Assembly (NCBI GenBank): GCA_030546905.1
Contig: JAUOPI010000002.1
Coordinates: 124,001-188,000, forward strand
DNA from: Granulosicoccaceae sp. 1_MG-2023
GTDB lineage: Bacteria > Pseudomonadota > Gammaproteobacteria > Granulosicoccales > Granulosicoccaceae
Length of the DNA stretch: 64,000 bases
Direction of reading: 5' to 3'
Shown: positions 53,976-63,680 of the stretch, piece after piece
How the letters are laid out: every line of letters starts with the position of its first letter
Position numbering within the stretch: the first letter of the stretch is position 1
Program-made: the position numbers and the translations under genes
The notes under the pieces: generated by a model
The model's input: the letters and a program-made list of their open reading frames with translations, nothing else
What the model was told of the DNA's origin: nothing
The model's database searches: none

Positions 53976-54004
53976 CTGTGGCCGGCGTCCTGCGCCGGCC
54001 ACAG
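53976..54004. terminator. Bidirectional hairpin between relA and cobS
   Basis: A perfect 12-bp stem (CTGTGGCCGGCG with CGCCGGCCACAG) and a TCCTG loop lie between two convergent genes. There is no U-run, so termination may depend on Rho or on the stem alone. Confidence 0.5.
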
Positions 54005-54015
54005 GCGGGTCGTAC

Positions 54016-54777
54016 TCAGGCCGTCAGCACAGCACCGCTTAGTGCCGCTAACACCAGATACACAGACAACTCCACCGCCTGATTGGCCGCGCCCAGTGTG
54101 TCGCCGGTGATGCCGCCGAGCTTGCGGCGGAAGTAGGCCTGTGCGGCCAGGGTACTGAGCAGGGCGGCGATCAGCGCCGGCCAGAGCATGCCGGGTAATA
54201 CAAGCCAGATCAGCAGACACCAGGCGCCGGCCGCGGCCATACGCAAGGGTGTTACCTTGGCAGCAAAAGGTTTGCCGGTGCCTTGCTCACGCACATAGGT
54301 ATTGAAGTAAATCAGCGGCAGGCTGGAAAAGCGCGCCACCGTGTGGGCCAGAATCAGCGCAGCCGGTGCCAGACTTGCAGGCAGCGAAGCCAGAGCAAAA
54401 ATCCGCAGCAAAATCCCGAGCAGCAAGGCCGTCGCGCCGTAGGTGCCGATGCGGCTGTCGCGCATAATCTCCAGCTTCCGTTCCAGTGTAAAGCCGCCAC
54501 CGATGCCGTCGGCGGTATCGGCCAGGCCGTCCTCATGAAAGGCGCCGGTCAGCACGATCGTGCTCATCACCGCCAGAGTGGCACTCAGCAAAGGATCGAA
54601 TAGGCTGTTGGCAAGCCATAGCAGCAGTGCCGCGAGCAGGCCGATCAGCGTGCCGACCAGCGGAAAAAAGGCGGTGCTGCGTCCCAGCGCGTCGCCGCTG
54701 TGGTCAACAGCGTGCGGGCAGGTCAGACGGCTCAGAAAGGTCTGGGCGACAAAGTAGTCGTTGAGAATAGGCGGCAT
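54016..54777 (-). CDS. cobS: Adenosylcobinamide-GDP ribazoletransferase CobS
   Basis: A 253-residue integral membrane enzyme that joins adenosylcobinamide-GDP and alpha-ribazole, the last assembly step of cobalamin. The signatures are GAFHEDGLADTADGIGGG and the C-terminal GGITGDTLGAANQ, with six or so membrane helices. No other cob gene is adjacent. QueG in this window needs cobalamin. Recognition is strong. Confidence 0.94.
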   Translation of the reverse strand: MPPILNDYFVAQTFLSRLTCPHAVDHSGDALGRSTAFFPLVGTLIGLLAALLLWLANSLFDPLLSATLAVMSTIVLTGAFHEDGLADTADGIGGGFTLERKLEIMRDSRIGTYGATALLLGILLRIFALASLPASLAPAALILAHTVARFSSLPLIYFNTYVREQGTGKPFAAKVTPLRMAAAGAWCLLIWLVLPGMLWPALIAALLSTLAAQAYFRRKLGGITGDTLGAANQAVELSVYLVLAALSGAVLTA

Positions 54778-54903
54778 GGCGGCCCCGGTTGTCAGAAAAC
54801 GCCATTTTAGCCCAGATGCGCGTGGCCCGGCAGGCAGCTGTGGTTGTCCCGCCGGCGCAGGAAAACGCGGGGCAGCGCGACGGCTGCCCCGCAGCAGCGG
54901 CGC

Positions 54904-56757
54904 TTATTGTTGCAGCACGCCGTCGGCGTTGGTGAAACTCTGTGTGCTGTAGTCTTCGGTCGCCAGCTTGCTGATGCTACCGACCCGTTCCACGTAATCC
55001 ACAAAGGACTGTGCGTAGTCGAGATAGGTGTCCAGCCGCTTGTCTTCTTCGATGTCGCCGAAGGTCAGATAGCCGTCTTTGCCACCGGCGGTGAAGCTGT
55101 TGGTGACGACGGTGTAGGTCGCGGTTTCATCTATGGCCGTGTAGTCGGTGTCAGTCTTGAGTTTTACCTGCAGATTGCGGATGCGTGAGCCGGACGGCTG
55201 CGTCATATCCACATCCCAGCGCAGACCGGAGGCGTAGGGGTAAGCGCCGCTGGAGCCGTCTTCGGCAAACGCGTAGTCGATCGCTTCTTCGAGCACCTGT
55301 TTGATTTCGGCGCCGGTCATATCCAGGTTGTAGAGGGTGTTGGCGAAGGGAAGCAGGGTATAGGCATCGCCGATGGTGATATCGCCGGCAGCGATATCGG
55401 TGCGTACACCACCGCCGTTCTGGATCGCCACATCCGCTTCCAGGCTCTGCTCTTTAAATGCCAGCGCCACGATATTGCTGATATCCGAACCGCGGGCATT
55501 GGTCTGTGCCTGACAGCCGGCAATTTCGCTGCGGCCCTGACCGGGAATACGCTCAAAGCAGAGGTCTTCGGTGGCAGTGCCGATCACGGTGGTTTTCAGC
55601 ACTTCCACATCGCCGGCGAAGCGATCGGCGATGGCCTGCGAAGACGACGCCGGAGTGACAACTGACAGTTCGTCGGTGGCCTGGATATCGGCCAGTACCG
55701 CATCAAGCTCGCTGCCGCTTAATTCAACACTGTCACCATTTTCGTCGTCGCGGTGGAATTCATCGGCCAGCAGCAGATGGGGTGTACCTTCACAGGCGCT
55801 TACCGTGCCGTCGCTGTCGAAGTCGATGCTCAGCTCGCCGACCACATTGCTGTACTGCCAGGCTTGCGCTACGCAAACCGTGTTGCCGTCAGCATCGCGG
55901 GTCACGGTCGGATAAGGGCCGGCGGCGCTGAGGCCGCGCTGGTTGAATTCCTCGCCGAGCAGGGTATGGCTGTCGCCGTCGATAATGACATCAACACCGG
56001 ACAGGACGCCGGCCATCGCCAGATCGCGTTCGTATTGATTGTGTGTCAGCAGGACGATGCGTGTGATGCCGTCCGCTTCCAGTTCGTCGATATAGCGCTG
56101 TGCGGTCGTGGCTTCGTCGAGAAACAGCGTGCTGTCGAGCGGATTCGATGAGCTGCTGGTTTTCTGCGCGATTTCGATACCGATAATGCCGACCTCGTGT
56201 CCGTCGTATTCAACGATGGTGTAGGGCTTGATGTAATCGGTTTCGCTGACCGGTGCCAGCGGTGTGCCCACTTCGGGGATCACATTGGCACCCAGTACCG
56301 GCGTGTTGCAGCTGCCGTCGGAGAGGAAATCCAGAAACTGTTTCAGTCCTTCGTCACCGCGGTCGAACTCGTGATTGCCGACCACAAAGGCGTCAAAACA
56401 CACATCGTTCATCAGCGCCGCATCGGCTTCGCCTTCGAACAGGGTGTAGTAGAGGGTGCCGGTGATGGCGTCACCGGCGTGCAGTTTCAGCACATTGCCG
56501 CCTTGGGCTTGCAGTTCGCGGATCTTGGCGGTGACACGGGCAAAGCCGCCGATGCTGACATCGGTTTCGGTGCCGCCCAGCAGCAAGGTGGCCGATTCGG
56601 GTTCAATGTGGGAGTGATGATCGTTGATATGCAGCACGCGCAGTGAGAAATCAACATTGCTCTGTGCGACGGGTGTATCGCTGTCATCTGAATCGCTGCA
56701 GGCGCTCAGGCCGGCGAGCAGGATCAGGGGTAGTGTTTTCAAGGCGCTTCGGTGCAT
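54904..56757 (-). CDS. 5'-nucleotidase / UDP-sugar hydrolase family lipoprotein
   Basis: A 617-residue protein with a signal and lipobox LAGLSAC (Cys about 20), so it is a surface or periplasmic lipoprotein. The N-terminal metallophosphatase domain (about 40-300) carries VLHINDHHSHIEP, HAGDAITGTLYY, VGNHEFDRGDEG, LTHNQYERDL and DGDSHTLLGEE. The C-terminal nucleotide-binding domain (about 380-600) carries IQNGGGVRTDIAAGDITIGD. It probably hydrolyses extracellular nucleotides to nucleosides and phosphate. Confidence 0.92.
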   Translation of the reverse strand: MHRSALKTLPLILLAGLSACSDSDDSDTPVAQSNVDFSLRVLHINDHHSHIEPESATLLLGGTETDVSIGGFARVTAKIRELQAQGGNVLKLHAGDAITGTLYYTLFEGEADAALMNDVCFDAFVVGNHEFDRGDEGLKQFLDFLSDGSCNTPVLGANVIPEVGTPLAPVSETDYIKPYTIVEYDGHEVGIIGIEIAQKTSSSSNPLDSTLFLDEATTAQRYIDELEADGITRIVLLTHNQYERDLAMAGVLSGVDVIIDGDSHTLLGEEFNQRGLSAAGPYPTVTRDADGNTVCVAQAWQYSNVVGELSIDFDSDGTVSACEGTPHLLLADEFHRDDENGDSVELSGSELDAVLADIQATDELSVVTPASSSQAIADRFAGDVEVLKTTVIGTATEDLCFERIPGQGRSEIAGCQAQTNARGSDISNIVALAFKEQSLEADVAIQNGGGVRTDIAAGDITIGDAYTLLPFANTLYNLDMTGAEIKQVLEEAIDYAFAEDGSSGAYPYASGLRWDVDMTQPSGSRIRNLQVKLKTDTDYTAIDETATYTVVTNSFTAGGKDGYLTFGDIEEDKRLDTYLDYAQSFVDYVERVGSISKLATEDYSTQSFTNADGVLQQ

Positions 56758-57058
56758 GGGGAAACTCCGGCAAAGTAAAGGTTTTGCCGGAGATTAAGCT
56801 GCGGATGTGACCGCGCTGTGACGTCCGGGGCTGCGCTTGCGCATGACCGGATTGTGCAGCAGAAAATTCAGCGTACGGCGCCGGGCCGGGCTTTTGAGAA
56901 ACAAGCGGCGTTGTTAGGGATCGGTTTCGGTAGGGTGAGGCGGTGCGCTTACCAGCTTTGCAAGCTCACGCAGACAACGCGCCTGACGGAAAATCCGCTG
57001 GCCGTTGGTGCTCCGGCGGGCTTGTCCGGGACAAGTCCGCCGGGATCAGCCGTTGTGA
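56758..57058. other. Intergenic region between nucleotidase and synthetase-like gene
   Basis: About 300 bases upstream of the nucleotidase and downstream of the synthetase-like gene. Apart from a strong hairpin at 57013-57043 I see no gene and no clear promoter pair. Confidence 0.4.
57013..57043 (-). terminator. Long GC-rich hairpin after the synthetase-like gene
   Basis: The arms CCGGCGG-GCTTGTC (from 57013) and GACAAG-T-CCGCCGG (to 57043) pair almost fully with a short loop, 16 bases beyond the stop codon on the minus strand. There is no U-run. It is a probable transcript end or stability hairpin. Confidence 0.5.
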
Positions 57059-58885
57059 TCAGGCGTCTTTTTCGGCGGCGCGGCGGGCTTTTTCGCGCAG
57101 CAGGTTGCGGCGTATGCGGCCGGCCCGTGAGCGTGGCAGGGTTGAGCACCAGACCAGCATATCCGGCGAGGCATGCACACCGGCGCGCTGGCGGATATGG
57201 TGCAGCAGTTCATCGCGCAGGCTGTCCGATTCCTTCTCCGGTGCCAGCAGGGTCACATAGGCGGCGATCTGCTGATTGGCGCTGCCGGCCGGGAATCCCA
57301 CCACGGCGGCTTCGGCCACGGCCGGATGTTCGCTGAGTGATTCTTCGATCTCGCGCGCGTTGAGGCGTTTGCCGTGGGTGCGGATCAGGTCGTCTCGGCG
57401 GCCGATAACCCAGAACCGGCCGTCTTCGTCACGACGGGCAATATCGCCGGTGTCATAACAGCCCGGATGGCGGGAAAAGTAGATTTCCTGATAACGGGCA
57501 GGGTTTTCGTAAAGGCCGCGCAGCATGGACGGCCAGCGGGTTTTGATGACCAGCTCGCCTTCGCCGGCGCCGGTGATCTCGTTACCGTCGTCGTCCATGA
57601 CCGCCACATCAATGCCTTCGATCGGCAGGCTGCCGGTCAGGGCGTCGCTGTGACGGCCTTCCTCCAGCGGCGGCGCCATCATGATGCCGCCTGTGCCGGT
57701 TTGCCACCAGGTGTCGAGAATGGCGCAGCCGTCCGGCACCATGCGTCGCACCAGCGGAAACAGGTCCGGAGCCATGGGCACGCCGACGGTGCCGAGCACG
57801 CGTAGCTGATCGGAAAAAGGCCGGTCCATCTCGCCGGACTTGAGGTGGCGCAGGCCGGTCGGCGAGGTGTAGAGCACGCTGACGTTGTGCTTTTCAACGA
57901 CGCGGCTCATGCGGTTGCGGTCCGGCATGCCGAGCGAGCCTTCGTAGAGGACCGTGGTCGCGCCGCGCAGCAGCGGGCCGTAGAGGATGTAGGTGTGGCC
58001 GGTGATCCAGCCCAGATTAGCGGTGCACCAGATGGTGTCTTCGGCATTCAGGCCGAAGATTTTGTCCGCGGTCATGGCCGCGTAGGTCAGGTAGCCGCCG
58101 GTGGTGTGGATGGCGCCGCGCGGCAGGTGTTTGGCACCGGAGGTGTAGATGATAAACAGCGGATCTTCGGCGTCCATCTCGCGCGGCGGGCAGTCCGGCT
58201 GGGCGCGCTGGCAGATCTCGTGATACCAGACGTCGCGTGTCGGTTGCCAGTCGATGTCGGTCTTGCAGTTCTGCACGACGATCATTTTGCGCACGCTTTT
58301 GACGTCTTTGACCGCTTCGTCAGCAATCGACTTGAGTTCATGCAGACGACCGCTGCGGCGGTAGTGGTCGGCGGTGATCATCACCGAGGTGCCGAAATCC
58401 TGCACACGCTGGCGCAGTGACTCGGCATTGAAGCCGGCAAACACCATGGAATGCACAGCACCGATGCGGGTGCAGGCGAGCATGGTTATGACCGCTTCGG
58501 GGATCATCGGCAGGCAGATGCAGATGGCATCGCCGCATTTCACGCCCAGGCCTTTCAGGGCATTGGCGACACGGCTGACTTCGGCGTGCAGCTCGCGGTA
58601 GCTGTAGCTGCGGCTTTCGTCTTCGTCTTCACCGAGCCAGAGCAGGGCGGTTTTGTCGGGCGTGGTTTCCAGATGGCGGTCAAGGCAGTTGTAGCTGGCA
58701 TTGAGCTTACCGCCTTCAAACCAGCGCATGTCCTGGCCGAAGCGCCCGTGCTGGGTTACATCCCAAGGGGTAAACCAATCGAGATAGCGGGTAGCAGCGT
58801 CGGCCCAGTACTGTGCGTCGGCGGAATCGATAGCGTCGTTCTGTTGTGTCACGGGTTCTGTGTGGATAAAGCTGGTATGAGGCAT
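57059..58885 (-). CDS. Acetyl-CoA synthetase-like protein with altered catalytic motifs
   Basis: The protein has 608 residues from the ATG at 58885 (AGAGGG upstream). It aligns throughout with acetyl/propionyl-CoA synthetases: VTMLACTRIGAVHSMVFAGFN-like, LGWITGHTYILYGPLLRGA, DTWWQT, TGDIARRDEDGR and THGKRL are kept. Three key signatures differ. The P-loop reads YTSGAKHLPRG (247-257) instead of YTSGSTGKPKG. The magnesium-binding Glu is Gly397 in WWQTGTGG. The A10 catalytic Lys is Arg590 in RSRAGRIRR. The reading frame is intact, so this is not an obvious pseudogene. It may be a changed-specificity or non-catalytic paralogue. No gene nearby explains its role. Confidence 0.85.
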   Translation of the reverse strand: MPHTSFIHTEPVTQQNDAIDSADAQYWADAATRYLDWFTPWDVTQHGRFGQDMRWFEGGKLNASYNCLDRHLETTPDKTALLWLGEDEDESRSYSYRELHAEVSRVANALKGLGVKCGDAICICLPMIPEAVITMLACTRIGAVHSMVFAGFNAESLRQRVQDFGTSVMITADHYRRSGRLHELKSIADEAVKDVKSVRKMIVVQNCKTDIDWQPTRDVWYHEICQRAQPDCPPREMDAEDPLFIIYTSGAKHLPRGAIHTTGGYLTYAAMTADKIFGLNAEDTIWCTANLGWITGHTYILYGPLLRGATTVLYEGSLGMPDRNRMSRVVEKHNVSVLYTSPTGLRHLKSGEMDRPFSDQLRVLGTVGVPMAPDLFPLVRRMVPDGCAILDTWWQTGTGGIMMAPPLEEGRHSDALTGSLPIEGIDVAVMDDDGNEITGAGEGELVIKTRWPSMLRGLYENPARYQEIYFSRHPGCYDTGDIARRDEDGRFWVIGRRDDLIRTHGKRLNAREIEESLSEHPAVAEAAVVGFPAGSANQQIAAYVTLLAPEKESDSLRDELLHHIRQRAGVHASPDMLVWCSTLPRSRAGRIRRNLLREKARRAAEKDA

Positions 58886-59055
58886 AGGCAACCCTCTTCG
58901 CACCGGATGGTTGTGAAAACGGGGTTAACCGCAGACACGGGCCGTCCGGGCCTGGTGGCTGTAAAACTGGCATAGCAGCATATTGTTTGAGTTTTATTGC
59001 CACGGCCTTTCGGCGTCATGTTAGCAGGGTTGACGCGCGTGCAGGCAATGTTTTT

Positions 59056-59994
59056 TTACACTTGAGGGGGCGGGTGATTCAAGTCCGCGCTGTCCGGTTG
59101 TGGCAGAGGGCCTGGTGGAATGCGCTGCATCTGCCAATGCTGCAGCGCAAGATCCCAGAAGGCGGCGACCGTCTGCGCGCCCGCTGTTGCGGCCTTGCGC
59201 TGACCCAGTGAGCACCAGGCCTGTTGCAACTGTGGCAGGGGGTTGTCGTCCAGCGGGGCGGCATAGGTTTGTTTGCTGAGCTTTTCGCCGTCGCCATTGA
59301 CGATCAGCGGCAGATGCCAGTAGCGCGGTGTCGGCAGGCCCAGCGCCTGTTGCAGGAGAATCTGCCGTGGTGTGTTGTCGAGCAGGTCGGCGCCGCGCAC
59401 CACGTCGCTGATCCCGCACAGGCCGTCATCGACCACCACCGCCAGCTGGTAGGCGTAAAGCCCGTCGCGGCGTTTCAGGACAAAGTCACCGCAGGCCTCG
59501 CGTACATTCTGTCGGTAGAGTCCCTGAATCCCGTCCTGCAGACTCACCGCAGCGTCGCGGGGCAGCCGCAGGCGCAAGGCATAAGGGCCGTCCAGGGGCA
59601 GACCGCGTTCGCGGCAGGTGCCGGGATAAGCCGCGGGGTAAGCGGTCCGGGCGGCGGCTTCGCGGATTTGTTTGCGGCTGCAGTCACAGGCGTAAAGCAA
59701 ACCGGCACGGGCCAGTTGTTGCAGTGCGGCATCGTAGTGCCGGGCACGCCGGCTCTGATACAGCACGTCGCCGTCGTGGCGGAAGCCGTAAGTCTGCAGG
59801 GTGCGCAGAATCGCCGCTGCCGCGCCCGGCATCTCGCGTGGCGGGTCGGTGTCTTCGATGCGCAATAACCAGCGGGCGCCGCTGCTGCGGGCCTGCAGAT
59901 AGCTGCCCATGGCGGCTATCAGTGAACCGAAATGTAAAAGGCCGGTGGGAGAGGGGGCAAAGCGGCCGGCGGGCACAGGGGATTGATGACACAT
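59056..59994 (-). CDS. gluQ: Glutamyl-Q tRNA(Asp) synthetase
   Basis: A 312-residue truncated glutamyl-tRNA synthetase without an anticodon domain. It attaches glutamate to queuosine at position 34 of tRNA-Asp. Motifs are GRFAPSPTGLLHFGSL (HIGH-like), RIEDTD, the zinc Cys pair in YACDCSR with a third in YPGTCRERG, and EKLSKQ (KMSKS-like). It follows dksA by 61 bases across a terminator, the standard dksA-gluQ order. Confidence 0.94.
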   Translation of the reverse strand: MCHQSPVPAGRFAPSPTGLLHFGSLIAAMGSYLQARSSGARWLLRIEDTDPPREMPGAAAAILRTLQTYGFRHDGDVLYQSRRARHYDAALQQLARAGLLYACDCSRKQIREAAARTAYPAAYPGTCRERGLPLDGPYALRLRLPRDAAVSLQDGIQGLYRQNVREACGDFVLKRRDGLYAYQLAVVVDDGLCGISDVVRGADLLDNTPRQILLQQALGLPTPRYWHLPLIVNGDGEKLSKQTYAAPLDDNPLPQLQQAWCSLGQRKAATAGAQTVAAFWDLALQHWQMQRIPPGPLPQPDSADLNHPPPQV

Positions 59995-60015
59995 AAAGAG
60001 TCAGACGGGTAAAGC

Positions 60016-60043
60016 AAAACAGCCCGCGGCGGGCGGGCTGTTT
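60016..60043 (-). terminator. Terminator between dksA and gluQ
   Basis: The stem AAACAGCCCGC/GCGGGCTGTTT, read on the minus strand, is followed by TTTTGCTTT, a good intrinsic terminator behind dksA. Read-through would be needed for gluQ expression from the dksA promoter, as reported for such pairs. Confidence 0.8.
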
Positions 60044-60055
60044 ATCGGGTAGCGG

Positions 60056-60502
60056 TCAGACAGTTTGTCTTTCGCGGATCTCTTCAAGGGTTTTGCAGTC
60101 AATGCACATGGTCGCTGTCGGACGGGCCTCCAGACGACGGATGCCGATTTCGATTCCGCAGGATTCGCAATAACCGTAGTCGTCTTCCTCGATCGCTTTC
60201 AAACCTTCATCAATTTTTTTGATCAGTTTGCGTTCGCGGTCGCGGGTGCGCAGCTCGAGGCTGAACTCTTCTTCCTGAGTCGCACGGTCGTTGGGATCCG
60301 GGAAGTTTGTCGCATCGTCTTTCATGTGCCCCACTGTGCGGTCAACTTCTTCCATCAATTGACGTTTCCACGCCAGCAGGATCTGCTTGAAATGCTCAAG
60401 CTGAGCCGGATTCATGTATTCCTCACCCTCTTTTTCTACGTAAGGGTCGAAAGATTTGAATTGTGAAAGTTCGCTGGCTTTTTTGGTGGTTGTTACAGCC
60501 AT
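60056..60502 (-). CDS. dksA: RNA polymerase-binding transcription factor DksA
   Basis: A 148-residue secondary-channel factor that acts with ppGpp on rRNA, tRNA and amino-acid promoters. The coiled-coil tip has the acidic pair in [10 protein letters not shown], the coil continues with [18 protein letters not shown], and the zinc finger has four Cys (CESCG and MCIDC). The length and sequence match the classical, not the zinc-free, form. The tRNA-Met promoter in this window has the GC discriminator typical of its targets. Confidence 0.97.
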   Translation of the reverse strand: MAVTTTKKASELSQFKSFDPYVEKEGEEYMNPAQLEHFKQILLAWKRQLMEEVDRTVGHMKDDATNFPDPNDRATQEEEFSLELRTRDRERKLIKKIDEGLKAIEEDDYGYCESCGIEIGIRRLEARPTATMCIDCKTLEEIRERQTV

Positions 60503-60656
60503 GTAGTTAGCCCTGTTCTGCTAGCGTTATTTTGTGAGCGCGATCTTTTAGCAAATAAATTGAGCTGAGGCAACAATTCACTTAAATCGCTTCGGTATGA
60601 CGGCAATGCTAAATTAAAGTCAGTTACTGTATCGCTTTTCCTGTTCCGGGTCAGTG

Positions 60657-62003
60657 TTATTTCTCTGCTGTGGTTTTTACCACCGTGCAGGCAATGCGAC
60701 CGTCGCTGACCCGCGCTTCGATCGTGTCGCCGTCGCTGACCTCGCCGATGGTGCTGATCGTCGCGCCCTTGTCCGATTGCAGTACGGCATAGCCGCGCTC
60801 CAGTGTGGCCAGAGGGCTGACGTTGTGCAGCGAGCGCATCATTATGGTGAGTTGATGCGCGGCTTGCTCCTGTTTTCGTGCACGGGCCCGGAGCAGGGCT
60901 TCACGCAGCGCATTGAGTTGGTGCTCTGCTGTGCGTATGCCGCCGGCCGGGCTGGCCGCTTTCAGGCGCTGTTGCAGTGCGCCCAGGGCCTGTTGTTGCT
61001 GCCGTGCCTGACGGGCTTGCGCGTGGCCGAGCCGTTCTGTCAGTTCGTCGACCCTTTGCATGCGTTGTGCCAACTTTCGCTGCGGGTGCTGTGCGGCGAG
61101 CCGTTCACCGAGCCGGCCGACTTCGCGCAGCTGTTGTTGCAGGTGGCCTTCCATGACATCGCAGAGGGCTTGTTGCCAGCTTTCGACCAGCGCGCGTTCT
61201 TCGCGGATGTCGGGGGTGGCCAGTTCGGCGGCGGCCGAGGGCGTGGGGGCGCGCTGATCGGCAACGAAATCGGCGATGGTGGTGTCAGTCTCGTGGCCGA
61301 CCCCGCTGACTACCGGCAGGGCGGAGCGGTGAATGGCCTGCGCGACGATTTCCTCATTAAAAGACCAGAGGTCTTCCAGCGAGCCGCCGCCGCGCACCAG
61401 CAGCAGTACATCGGCGTCGCGCCGCTCATTGGCCAGATCGAGCATATGCGCGATCTGCGCGGCGGCGGCCTCGCCCTGCACGGCGGTGGGGTAGAGCACC
61501 ACATCGGCGGCCGGGTAGCGCCGCGCCAGCACATGCAGAACGTCGCGCACGGCCGCGCCGGTGGCCGAGGTGATTACGCCGATGCAGCGCGGGTGTGAGG
61601 GCAGGGGCTTTTTCAGGGCTTCGTCAAACAGGCCGGCGGCCTGCAGCTTTTCGCGCAGCTGTTCAAAGCGGCGCTGCAGTGCGCCTTCGCCGACCGGTTC
61701 CATGCGGTCGATAATGAGCTGGAAATCACCGCGGGCCTCATACAGGCCGAGCGAGCCGCGCACCAGAACCTGATCGCCGTGGGCCACATCGAACTTGACG
61801 CGGCTGTTGCGACTGCGGAACATCGCACAACGTATCTGGGCGTTTTGATCCTTGAGGGTCAGATACCAGTGCCCCGAAGCGGGGCGCGACAGGTTGGAAA
61901 TTTCCCCTTCGAGCCAGATAAAACCGAAGTTCTGCTCCAACAGCAGGCGCACTTCGCGATTGAGTCGGGTGACGGTAAAAACGTCGTCAGGCGATGGTTG
62001 CAT
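60657..62003 (-). CDS. xseA: Exodeoxyribonuclease VII large subunit
   Basis: This 448-residue protein degrades single-stranded DNA with XseB. It has an N-terminal OB fold (FGFIWLEGEISNLSRPASGHWYLTLKD, about 27-53), the catalytic core (GVITSATGAAVRDVLHVLARRYP, LLLVRGGGSLEDLWSFNEE and SGVGHETDTTIADFVAD) and a C-terminal coiled coil. It is divergent from guaB, the usual gammaproteobacterial order. Confidence 0.96.
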   Translation of the reverse strand: MQPSPDDVFTVTRLNREVRLLLEQNFGFIWLEGEISNLSRPASGHWYLTLKDQNAQIRCAMFRSRNSRVKFDVAHGDQVLVRGSLGLYEARGDFQLIIDRMEPVGEGALQRRFEQLREKLQAAGLFDEALKKPLPSHPRCIGVITSATGAAVRDVLHVLARRYPAADVVLYPTAVQGEAAAAQIAHMLDLANERRDADVLLLVRGGGSLEDLWSFNEEIVAQAIHRSALPVVSGVGHETDTTIADFVADQRAPTPSAAAELATPDIREERALVESWQQALCDVMEGHLQQQLREVGRLGERLAAQHPQRKLAQRMQRVDELTERLGHAQARQARQQQQALGALQQRLKAASPAGGIRTAEHQLNALREALLRARARKQEQAAHQLTIMMRSLHNVSPLATLERGYAVLQSDKGATISTIGEVSDGDTIEARVSDGRIACTVVKTTAEK

Positions 62004-62079
62004 GCACTCTCCGGGCGGTTTGTCGTCCTGTTGTCACCGGAATCGGTTAAATTCCGCGGCAACGGGCAAGGGTAATCAG

Positions 62080-62108
62080 TTTACGGAAGTTCGGTCAATC
62101 CTTATAAT
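62080..62108 (+). promoter_or_regulatory. Promoter of guaBA
   Basis: TTTACG (62080-62085) and a perfect TATAAT (62103-62108) are 17 bases apart, pointing to guaB, whose ATG is at 62181. The predicted leader is about 65 bases and includes a T-rich run just before the start. No clear PurR-type operator is seen. Confidence 0.75.
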
Positions 62109-62180
62109 GATCGGTTACCGCGCGAAATTTTGCCCTCAAGGCTTTTCGTCTTTTTTTTTTGCAAAGGGGCAGTAAAAGAC

Positions 62181-63641
62181 ATGAAGATTATCGAGGAAGC
62201 ACTCACCTTTGACGATGTGCTACTGGTGCCTGGCAAATCCGAGATTCTGCCACGCGAGTGCAGCCTTCGGACCCGTCTCACCCGTAACCTCACCCTGAAC
62301 ATCCCGCTGGTTTCCGCCGCTATGGATACCGTGACCGAATCCGGTCTGGCCATCGCATTGGCGCAGGAAGGTGGCATTGGCATTATTCATAAGAATATGT
62401 CGGTTGAGGCGCAGGCCCGTGAAGTGGGCAAGGTCAAGAAATACGAAAGCGGCGTTGTCGCCGAACCCATCACCATCTCGCCTGATACCCGTGTTAAAGA
62501 GGTGCTGGAGCTGACCCGCAAGCACGGCATTTCCGGTTTGCCGGTGGTCGACGGGCATGATCTGGTCGGCATCGTCACCAAGCGTGACCTGCGTTTTGAA
62601 CACCGGATGGACGAAGTGGTGCGTAACATCATGACGCCGAAAGACCGTCTGGTCACGGTCGGCGAAGATGCCAGCCGCGATGAGGCCATCACCGTGCTGC
62701 ACCGTCACCGCATCGAAAAAGTCCTGGTGGTGAACGATAACTTCGAACTGCGCGGCATGATCACTGTGCGGGATATCCAGAAAGCTCAGGATTTCCCGAT
62801 GGCGATCAAAGACGGCAAAGAGCGTCTGCTCGCCGGGGCCGCTGTCGGTACCGGTGCCGATACCGAAGAACGCGTCGAAGCACTGGTTAACGCCGGTGTT
62901 GACGTGATCGTGGTCGATACGGCGCACGGCCATTCGGCCGGTGTGCTCGAACGCGTCCGCTGGGTGCGTCGCAATTTCCCGGATCTGCAGATCATCGGCG
63001 GCAATATCGCCACCGCGCAGGCCGCGCGTGATCTGGTCGATGCCGGTGCTGACGGCGTCAAAGTCGGTATCGGGCCCGGCTCGATCTGTACCACACGCAT
63101 CGTCGCCGGTGTCGGTGTGCCGCAGATTACCGCCATCCGCAATGTCTCCGAAGCGCTCAAAGGCACTGGTGTGCCGCTGATCGCCGACGGCGGTATCCGC
63201 TTCTCCGGTGACCTGGCCAAAGCTGTCGCCGCCGGTGCAGCCAGCGTGATGATCGGTGGTTTGTTTGCCGGTACCAAAGAAGCGCCCGGTGAAACCGAGC
63301 TGTATCAGGGCCGTACCTATAAGTCTTACCGTGGCATGGGCTCGATCGGCGCCATGCAGAAAGGCTCCAGCGACCGCTACTTCCAGGACGACGAAGATTC
63401 CGCCGAGAAACTGGTCCCGGAAGGTATCGAAGGGCGTGTCCCGTACAAAGGCCCGCTGCACGTCATCGTGCATCAGCTGATGGGCGGTCTGCGTTCGAGC
63501 ATGGGCTACTGTGGTGCTGCTGACGTCAAGGCGATGCAGGAGAAATCCCAGTTTGTCCGCGTTACCGCCGCCGGTATGCGTGAAAGCCATGTGCACGACG
63601 TTCAGATCACCAAGGAAGCACCCAACTACCGGATGAACTGA
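62181..63641 (+). CDS. guaB: Inosine-5'-monophosphate dehydrogenase GuaB
   Basis: The protein has 486 residues from the ATG at 62181; the upstream frame from 62130 is T-rich leader. It oxidises IMP to XMP, the committed step to GMP. The catalytic Cys lies in [17 protein letters not shown], the CBS pair (about 93-205) is complete, and NAD and flap motifs ([20 protein letters not shown]) are kept. It heads the guaBA operon, with two hairpins in the gap to guaA. Confidence 0.97.
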   Translation: MKIIEEALTFDDVLLVPGKSEILPRECSLRTRLTRNLTLNIPLVSAAMDTVTESGLAIALAQEGGIGIIHKNMSVEAQAREVGKVKKYESGVVAEPITISPDTRVKEVLELTRKHGISGLPVVDGHDLVGIVTKRDLRFEHRMDEVVRNIMTPKDRLVTVGEDASRDEAITVLHRHRIEKVLVVNDNFELRGMITVRDIQKAQDFPMAIKDGKERLLAGAAVGTGADTEERVEALVNAGVDVIVVDTAHGHSAGVLERVRWVRRNFPDLQIIGGNIATAQAARDLVDAGADGVKVGIGPGSICTTRIVAGVGVPQITAIRNVSEALKGTGVPLIADGGIRFSGDLAKAVAAGAASVMIGGLFAGTKEAPGETELYQGRTYKSYRGMGSIGAMQKGSSDRYFQDDEDSAEKLVPEGIEGRVPYKGPLHVIVHQLMGGLRSSMGYCGAADVKAMQEKSQFVRVTAAGMRESHVHDVQITKEAPNYRMN

Positions 63642-63680
63642 TTGATCCGGCGGACCTTGTTGAAGACTACAACCGCATCT

